From: Corallococcus sp. EGB
Lineage (GTDB): Bacteria; Myxococcota; Myxococcia; Myxococcales; Myxococcaceae
Length of the DNA: 64,000 nucleotides
Reading direction: 5' to 3'
NCBI RefSeq assembly: GCF_019968905.1
Contig: NZ_CP079946.1
Location: forward strand, 4,774,001 to 4,838,000
Part shown: positions 58,757-64,000 of the stretch, in pieces
How the letters are laid out: the number at the start of each line of letters is the position of its first letter
Numbering within the stretch: position 1 is the first letter of the stretch
Notes under the pieces: model-generated
What the model saw: only the letters and a program-made list of their open reading frames with translations
Databases searched by the model: none
Told to the model about the DNA's origin: nothing
Translations under genes and position numbers: made by a program

Positions 58757-61084
58757 GTGCGCTCCTCGTCCCTGATGCCCACCCAGTCGTGCCCCAACTG
58801 CGGCACGGTGCACGACACCCGGGTGTACGTGAGCGGCCAGAAGGTCACGTGCCGCTGTGGCATCCGGTTCGAGGTGCGGCGCGCGGACGTGTCCGGCATC
58901 CACCGTCCGGCCGGGCCTTCGGGCATCCGGACGGCCGCGAGTGCCGATGAGGAAGCAGGCGTCGCGGTGACGTTCACGCCGCGCGCGTCGGAGTATCCGC
59001 AAGAATCGACGTCACCTCCCGCTGCTTCAGGTGTTGGGGCGGGAAGCGAGGACGCGGTGGGACAGGAGATGAGGGCCGGCTCCGTCCCAGGGGGCAGCGA
59101 GATGAGCATCCCGCGACCGGATGGCGTGGGGAGGGCAGACGAGGGCGAGGTTCCCGCGGGCGTCGCCGCCGGGGAGGGCCATCGTGCGCCTTCCGGAGTG
59201 GCATTGCCCGAGGCGGACCCGGCGGCCGCGGAGCTGATCGGGGCCACGCTGGTGCGCCAGGGCGCGCCCGGCGTGAAGGCCCCGCGCCCGCCGATGAACA
59301 CGGGCAGCCGCGACATCGAGAACGCGGAGACGGTGCTGACGGGCGCGAAGCCCGAGCTCCCCGGGCTGGAGCTCCTGGAGGTCCTGGGGCGCGGCGGCAT
59401 GGGCGAGGTGTGGCTCGCGCGCCAGCGTTCGCTGGGCCGCACGGTGGCGGTGAAGGTGCTGCCGCCCCGGCTGGCGAAGGACGCGGAGTTCGTGTCGCGC
59501 TTCGACAAGGAGGCGACCGCGCTCGCGGCCCTGAGCCACCCGAACATCGTGCAGATCATCGACCGGGGCGTGGCCGGCGAGCACTACTACTTCGTGATGG
59601 AGTATGTGGAGGGCCAGTCGCTGCGCCACGCGCTGAGCGGCCGGGAGCCGATCTCTCCCGCGCAGTCGCTGAAGGTGCTGCTCCAGGTGGCGCGCGCCGT
59701 GGAGTGCGCGCACGCCAAGAACATCATCCACCGCGACCTGAAGCCGGAGAACATCCTGCTGGACGGGCGGCTGCACGCGAAGGTGGCGGACTTCGGCCTG
59801 GCGGGCATCCGCGAGCCGGACTCGGAGAAGCATCTCACCGCGACGGCGGTGGCCATGGGCACGCTCAACTACATGGCCCCGGAGCAGCGCCGGGACGCGA
59901 AGAACGTGGACGGGCGAGCGGACCTCTTCTCCCTGGGCGTGATGATGTACGAGGCGCTCACGGGCGAGCTGCCCGTGGGCCGCTTCAAGCTCCCGTCCGA
60001 GCGCGTGCGCGGCCTGGATCCCCGCCTGGATCCGGTGGTGGAGCGCCTGCTGGAGACGGACCGCGAGGCCCGCTACACCACCGCCGCGGAGGTGTGCGAG
60101 GCGCTGGAGGGGCTGGTGTCGGCCTCGTCGTCCCCGCACGTGGCGCCCGCGTCGGCCCTGGCGCGCGCGCAGCCGTCGCACGTGTCGCCGGTGAGGTCCG
60201 CGGCGGGCCCGGAGGCGGCCGTGCTGGAGGCGCTCCACGCGGGCTGGGGCCGGGTGCGCACCGGCCTCTCCGTGGTGGGCGGCCTGGCCGTGCTGGGCTT
60301 CGCGGTGCGCGCCTTCGTGGGCATCGGAGGCCTGACGGGCCTCACGCATGCGGTGGAGCCCGCCCCCGCCGTCCAGCACTTCCCGCCCAACACGGAAGGG
60401 GAGGTGTTCGCCAGCCTGAAGCTCACGCCCCCCGCGCCCGGCTCGGATGACACCACCCTGGAGCTGGGCTTCGAGCCGGGCGAGGAGGAGATCAACGTCC
60501 ACAGCGGCACCTGGACCCTGGACCAGGGCGAGCTGCGCGCGGTGCAGGCCGGCCGCGAGGCGGACGGCAAGCTGGTGCCGCGCGCGTACCTGGCGCACCG
60601 CTACTTCACGAGCGACGACTTCACGGCGGAGGTGCTGATGGACGTGAAGGCGCTGGGCAAGCAGTGGTCGGTGGAGGAGGACGGGCAGCACTTCGGCGAG
60701 CTGGCCTTCCGCATCCGCGACGTGCAGGTGTCCGTCTTCGCCATCCCCGACGCGGGCATGCGCCTGTCGTGGCGCTACTTCTCCCCGGAGGACGGGCACG
60801 AGGTGGTGGGCAACAGCGCGGAGGACACCAAGAACCTGGTCCAGGACGAGATGCCCGTGCCCAAGCAGGGGCCCTTCCTGGTGAAGCTCCAGCTCAAGAA
60901 GCAGAAGAGCGGCGTGCGGGTGGACGCCTTCCTCAACAAGAAGCTCTTCGCCTCCAAGGTGCTGCCGGGCTTCGAGGGCCGCGTGGGCAAGCTGGCGCTG
61001 GGGTGCCGCAACCTCCAGTGCACCTTCGATGACCTGAAGGTCGTGGGGCCGCTGCAGGAGCGCCCCGCGCGCCGCGCCGAGTAG
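58757..61084 (+). CDS. Ser/Thr protein kinase with zinc ribbon, one transmembrane helix and ectodomain
   Basis: A 775-residue Hanks-type kinase. An N-terminal zinc ribbon (CPNCGTVHDTRVYVSGQ, then CRCG) is followed by an Ala/Gly/Pro-rich linker to about 190. The kinase domain is about 205-455: LGRGGMGEVWLA (P-loop), K233 (VAVKVL), HRDLKPEN with catalytic D327, the DFG of VADFGLAG, and TLNYMAPEQ. A helix (about 505-530; VVGGLAVLGFAVRAFVGIG) leads to an extracytoplasmic domain to the end. This has a beta-sandwich pattern (FTAEVLMDVKALG, FAIPDAGMRLSWRYFSPEDG) resembling a lectin/concanavalin-type fold. The start is GTG 58757, or ATG 58775. It lies 2 bases after the cyclase. Confidence 0.9.
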   Translation: MRSSSLMPTQSCPNCGTVHDTRVYVSGQKVTCRCGIRFEVRRADVSGIHRPAGPSGIRTAASADEEAGVAVTFTPRASEYPQESTSPPAASGVGAGSEDAVGQEMRAGSVPGGSEMSIPRPDGVGRADEGEVPAGVAAGEGHRAPSGVALPEADPAAAELIGATLVRQGAPGVKAPRPPMNTGSRDIENAETVLTGAKPELPGLELLEVLGRGGMGEVWLARQRSLGRTVAVKVLPPRLAKDAEFVSRFDKEATALAALSHPNIVQIIDRGVAGEHYYFVMEYVEGQSLRHALSGREPISPAQSLKVLLQVARAVECAHAKNIIHRDLKPENILLDGRLHAKVADFGLAGIREPDSEKHLTATAVAMGTLNYMAPEQRRDAKNVDGRADLFSLGVMMYEALTGELPVGRFKLPSERVRGLDPRLDPVVERLLETDREARYTTAAEVCEALEGLVSASSSPHVAPASALARAQPSHVSPVRSAAGPEAAVLEALHAGWGRVRTGLSVVGGLAVLGFAVRAFVGIGGLTGLTHAVEPAPAVQHFPPNTEGEVFASLKLTPPAPGSDDTTLELGFEPGEEEINVHSGTWTLDQGELRAVQAGREADGKLVPRAYLAHRYFTSDDFTAEVLMDVKALGKQWSVEEDGQHFGELAFRIRDVQVSVFAIPDAGMRLSWRYFSPEDGHEVVGNSAEDTKNLVQDEMPVPKQGPFLVKLQLKKQKSGVRVDAFLNKKLFASKVLPGFEGRVGKLALGCRNLQCTFDDLKVVGPLQERPARRAE

Positions 61085-61191
61085 GCCGCCGCGGCGGGGA
61101 TGGGGCTTGCCGCCCCGTCCGTCCGTTCCCACCTTGCACCCGCCGGGCTCCGCGTGCGCGGGGCTGTCCGGCACGCGGGCGGGGGTGGCGC

Positions 61192-62094
61192 ATGGGCGTG
61201 GACCTGGACCTGGGGCGCGTGCTCCTGCTGCCGCTCTGCGGTCTGGGACTGGCCCTGCTGCTCTGGGCGACCTTCGCCCTGGGGCGGACGTCCACGGGCG
61301 CGCGGCCCCGGTGGATGCTCGCGGGCTTCGGGGCGCTGGCCCTGGGGCTGGTGCTCTTCGTGCCATGGATGCGCGGAAGGCCGCTGGTGCCCGTGTCCCC
61401 GGACGTGCTGGTGAAGGCGGTGGGCGGGCTGCTGCTGGTGCTGGCCGCGGGGGTGTCCGCCCGGGGAGCCCGGGTGCGCCTGCGGGCGGATGCGCTGCGC
61501 GGCGCCGCGCCCATGCCCCTGGACGAGGCGGTGGAGGCCCTGCGCGCGGGACGGCCTCCGGGCTTCGGCGTGTACCGGGGCCGGCTGGAGTCCGTGGAGA
61601 CGCTGATGTCGCCGGGCGGCGTGCCCTGCGCCTTCTACGACGCGGCGGTGCACGCGGTGGGGGCCCATGGGCGGACGGGGCCGCTCCTGTCGCGGGAGAG
61701 GGCGTACTCGCCGGTCCTGCTGTTGAAGGGGGAGCGCACGCGCGCGGCGGTGGGCTTCGCGCCGTCCGCGCTGCTGGCGCGGGCGGAGGTGCGCCGGTGC
61801 GCGGCGCCGCCCGGACTGACGCAGGCGGAGCTCCTGGGCGGGTCCACGCAGGCGCTGTCCTGGGAGCGCGTGGGCATCCCGGGGGCGGCGTGCCTCGTTG
61901 TGGGGGAGCTCCAGCGCGGCTCCCGCGACGGAACCTACGTGCTGCGCGGGCGCGGCGGGCGTCCGGCGCTGGTGGTGCTGGGAGAGGAGGCCCTGGGCAC
62001 CGGCGGGGTGTTGTCCCGCCGGGCCTGGAGGCACTTCGCGGCGGCCGGGGCGCTGTCCCTGGCCGCCGTGCTCATGCTCGCCCGGGCCCTGTGA
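61192..62094 (+). CDS. Membrane protein, possible GIDE-domain type
   Basis: A 300-residue protein with three N-terminal helices (LLLPLCGLGLALLLWATFA, WMLAGFGALALGLVLFVPW, VKAVGGLLLVLAAGVSA) and one at the C-terminus (FAAAGALSLAAVLMLARAL). The soluble part has VETLMSPGGVPCAFYDAAVH and LSWERVGIPGAACLVVGELQ. This layout resembles bacterial GIDE-domain proteins, but the match is weak. It stands 107 bases after the kinase gene and converges with the fibro-slime gene. Confidence 0.7.
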   Translation: MGVDLDLGRVLLLPLCGLGLALLLWATFALGRTSTGARPRWMLAGFGALALGLVLFVPWMRGRPLVPVSPDVLVKAVGGLLLVLAAGVSARGARVRLRADALRGAAPMPLDEAVEALRAGRPPGFGVYRGRLESVETLMSPGGVPCAFYDAAVHAVGAHGRTGPLLSRERAYSPVLLLKGERTRAAVGFAPSALLARAEVRRCAAPPGLTQAELLGGSTQALSWERVGIPGAACLVVGELQRGSRDGTYVLRGRGGRPALVVLGEEALGTGGVLSRRAWRHFAAAGALSLAAVLMLARAL

Positions 62095-62106
62095 GGTCCA
62101 GGCGGG

Positions 62107-62136
62107 CGGCTCCGGCCGGAGAGGGCGCCGGAGCCG
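62107..62136. terminator. Terminator between convergent genes
   Basis: A perfect 9-bp stem, CGGCTCCGG (62107-62115) with CCGGAGCCG (62128-62136), and a 12-base loop. It lies between the two convergent stops at 62094 and 62152. No T tract. Confidence 0.65.
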
Positions 62137-62151
62137 AGGACGGCGCGACGA

Positions 62152-63948
62152 CTACCCCGGATCGATCTGGCAGTTGTTGGGGCAGCCGTCGGTGTTGTTG
62201 GTGTTGCCGTCGTCGCACGTCTCGCCGTACTCGTACTGGGTGATGCCGTCACCGCAGCGGGGGTTCCAGATGCAGGTGAGGCTGCACTTGCCGTAGCCCG
62301 GGCCGTTGGCGTTGCCGTTGTCGCACTGCTCGCCCGGGTCGACCTGGCCGTTGCCGCAGGTGGACTTGCACTCGGTGCGCTGGGTCTCGAAGTTGTTCAG
62401 GGTCAGCTTGTACGAGGACGCGGACGTGTGGCGCTCCGCCTGGAACACGACGACCTCGTAGATCTTGCCCTTCACCAGGCCCAGGCCGGAGACGGTGGCC
62501 GCGTCCGACAGGGCCACGGTGCCGGAGGTGGCGCCGTGCACGCCGCCCAGGTCCAGGGCGAGCTTGCCGTTGATGAACACCCAGACGTCGTCGTCACCCA
62601 GGAACGTCAGGACCTCGTTGCCCTTGAACTCGAACCAGTAGCGGACCTCGCTGGTGAAGCTGAAGTTGCGCGGGGTGCCGCTGCCGTCGTTGAGGCGGTT
62701 CTCCTTGCCCTGGCCGACCCAGCCGCTGTTGTCGAGCGGGAAGAAGGTCTGGTTGTTGAACACGTAGGAGCCGTCGCCCTGCTTGTTGAGCTTCAGCGTG
62801 CTGACCTCCGTCACGTTGACGCCCGGCGTGTCGCGGTACCACTGGTCGAAGGCGGTCTGGCCGTGGGTGACGGCCGAGCCGGCGCCCTTGGCGTAGATGG
62901 GCTTGCCGTCCGTGCCCAGCGGGCCGAACTTCGGACCGACGATGCCCTGCTCCGCGCCGTTGGCGTCCTCGAAGTCCGGGTGCGGGGTCGCGGGGGACTT
63001 GCAGCCGCCGTTGTTCTTGCCGCAGAAGTCGCGGTAGACGACGGGGATCTCCACGGCGCTCGGCGGGGACTCCGTGATGCGGACGCAGGCGAAGCCCTCC
63101 TCCAGCTTGCACGTGGAGGAGCAGCCGTCGTTGGAGCGGGTGTTGCCGTCGTCGCACTCCTCCGTGGTGTCACCCGGCAGGATGACGCCGTCGCCGCAGC
63201 GGGACTCGCACGTGCCGTTCTTGCACTTGGGCTCCAGCACGCACAGCGGCGAGCAGCCATCGCCCATGTCGTGGTTGCCGTCGTCGCACTGCTCGGTGCC
63301 TTCCCGCTTGCCGTCGCCGCAGACCGTCTTCGTGCACGGCTGGCCAATGGTGTCGCACTTGTAGCCCTGCTCCAGGCGGCAGGTGTCGCTGCAGCCGTCG
63401 CCCTTGGCGGTGTTGCCGTCCTCGCACTCCTCCTCGCCGGCGATGATGCCGTCACCGCACTGGGCCGCGCGGCAGCGCTGGCCCTGGAAGGGGCAGGTCC
63501 AGCCGGTCTCCACGGCGGAGCAGTCCGCCTTGCAGCCGTCGTTGGACTCCTTGTTGCGGTCGTCGCACGCCTCGCCATTCTCCACGATGCCGTTGCCGCA
63601 CGCCGCCGCCACGACGCAGGGCCGGCCCGAGACGGGACACTCGAAGCCGATCTCCACCTCCGTGCAGTCGTTCTTGCAGCCGTCACCGCTCACGGTGTTG
63701 GCGTCGTCACAGGCCTCGCCCTTCTGGACCTTGCCGTCGCCACAGACCTTGGGGCCCGGATCGTACGAGCCACCGTCGGGCTGGGTGTCGCCACCGTCGG
63801 GGCCGCCACCGTCGGTGTTGCCACCGTCCGTGACGTTCGTGCCGCCGTCGTCCGGGCCATCGTCGCCGGGACAGGCTGTCAGGGTGAGGAGCAGCGAAGC
63901 GAGCACAACGCTCGCGAATCGGGGGAGCCGGGGGGGAATTTTCAGCAT
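62152..63948 (-). CDS. Lipoprotein with Myxococcus cysteine-rich repeats and a fibro-slime domain
   Basis: A 598-residue surface lipoprotein; signal ending LTLTAC (C26), then an Asp/Gly-rich stalk (DGGNTDGGGPDGGD). Five Myxococcus cysteine-rich repeats follow (about 68-285), each CGDG....GE.CDD.N...DGC...C. Examples are VCGDGKVQKGEACDDANTV and CGNGIVENGEACDDRN. The fibro-slime domain (about 300-515) has VVYRDFCGKNNGGCKSP, TPHPDFEDANG, FFPLDNSGWVGQG, GDDDVWVFINGKLALDLGG and FQAERHTSASSY. Two more repeats close the protein (TCGNGQVDPGEQCDNGN; RCGDGITQYEYGETCDDGN). The domain is named for slime and fibro-like proteins, so it may serve in adhesion or extracellular matrix. No clear ribosome-binding site precedes ATG 63948. 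Confidence 0.9.
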   Translation of the reverse strand: MLKIPPRLPRFASVVLASLLLTLTACPGDDGPDDGGTNVTDGGNTDGGGPDGGDTQPDGGSYDPGPKVCGDGKVQKGEACDDANTVSGDGCKNDCTEVEIGFECPVSGRPCVVAAACGNGIVENGEACDDRNKESNDGCKADCSAVETGWTCPFQGQRCRAAQCGDGIIAGEEECEDGNTAKGDGCSDTCRLEQGYKCDTIGQPCTKTVCGDGKREGTEQCDDGNHDMGDGCSPLCVLEPKCKNGTCESRCGDGVILPGDTTEECDDGNTRSNDGCSSTCKLEEGFACVRITESPPSAVEIPVVYRDFCGKNNGGCKSPATPHPDFEDANGAEQGIVGPKFGPLGTDGKPIYAKGAGSAVTHGQTAFDQWYRDTPGVNVTEVSTLKLNKQGDGSYVFNNQTFFPLDNSGWVGQGKENRLNDGSGTPRNFSFTSEVRYWFEFKGNEVLTFLGDDDVWVFINGKLALDLGGVHGATSGTVALSDAATVSGLGLVKGKIYEVVVFQAERHTSASSYKLTLNNFETQRTECKSTCGNGQVDPGEQCDNGNANGPGYGKCSLTCIWNPRCGDGITQYEYGETCDDGNTNNTDGCPNNCQIDPG

Positions 63949-64000
63949 GAAGGAGATGCTGAAAGCCCGTAGCCCCAGGTGTCAAATGGATCAGGTGTTT

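Noticed and set aside
1-64000. tRNA genes, rRNA genes, insertion sequences and prophage
   Set aside because: No cloverleaf-like sequence, no transposase or integrase protein and no phage structural gene was seen on reading both strands; a tRNAscan or IS search would be decisive.

Overview
This 64-kb window is chromosomal DNA of a myxobacterium, most likely a member of the Myxococcaceae (Corallococcus/Myxococcus-like; the genus is inference). The DNA is very GC-rich with strong G/C third-position bias. It carries several family hallmarks: Asp-Ala-Gly-Thr-rich secreted lipoproteins, 'Myxococcus cysteine-rich repeats', a fibro-slime protein, an FHA-GAF-adenylate cyclase and a bacterial Ser/Thr kinase. 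No tRNA, rRNA, insertion sequence, phage or CRISPR array was seen.

Layout. 1-5.1 kb: the 3' end of an AAA+ ATPase gene, a WbqC/phytanoyl-CoA-dioxygenase pair, an alpha/beta hydrolase and a lamin-tail lipoprotein. 5.1-8.8 kb: exonuclease III, a PlsC-type acyltransferase, and a double-domain KaiC-like ATPase followed by a stand-alone receiver protein. 8.8-11.8 kb: a decayed RHS/YD-repeat toxin gene with three lesions and a small lipoprotein, then a terminator and a gene-free stretch.

11.8-30.8 kb is the most striking part, a beta-glucan utilisation locus. Eleven tightly spaced genes (many with 4-base stop/start overlaps) encode a repeat lipoprotein, a ROK regulator, a GH16 glucanase lipoprotein, a complete peptide/oligosaccharide-type ABC importer (one subunit is a permease-ATPase fusion), a GH1 beta-glucosidase, a GH2-like hydrolase fused to what looks like an outer-membrane beta-barrel, and two lipoproteins. 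A 1498-residue GH3 enzyme with three discoidin domains follows. The likely flow is: polymer cut at the surface by GH16/GH3, oligosaccharides passed through the barrel, bound by the substrate-binding lipoprotein, imported, and split to glucose by GH1. The ROK protein probably senses the product.

30.8-40.3 kb: TetR/aldo-keto reductase pair, SRPBCC and WD40 proteins, a PQQ-dehydrogenase-like propeller, an isochorismatase-family hydrolase, an exported polymer-forming protein and a CPA2 cation/proton antiporter. 40.5-46.1 kb: an iron-uptake module (TonB, PepSY reductase-like protein, TonB-dependent siderophore receptor, PiuC-type dioxygenase) with two clear Fur boxes. 46.1-51.4 kb: universal stress protein, an SDR-fold protein lacking its catalytic Tyr and Lys, a secreted serine protease and a two-subunit FAD/2Fe-2S amine dehydrogenase. 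51.6-54.3 kb: a three-gene operon of ECF sigma factor, zinc-finger anti-sigma factor and an unusual STN/polymer-forming membrane protein. 54.4-64 kb: TruD, an outer-membrane lipoprotein, FHA-GAF-adenylate cyclase, Ser/Thr kinase with zinc ribbon and ectodomain, a membrane protein and a cysteine-rich fibro-slime lipoprotein.
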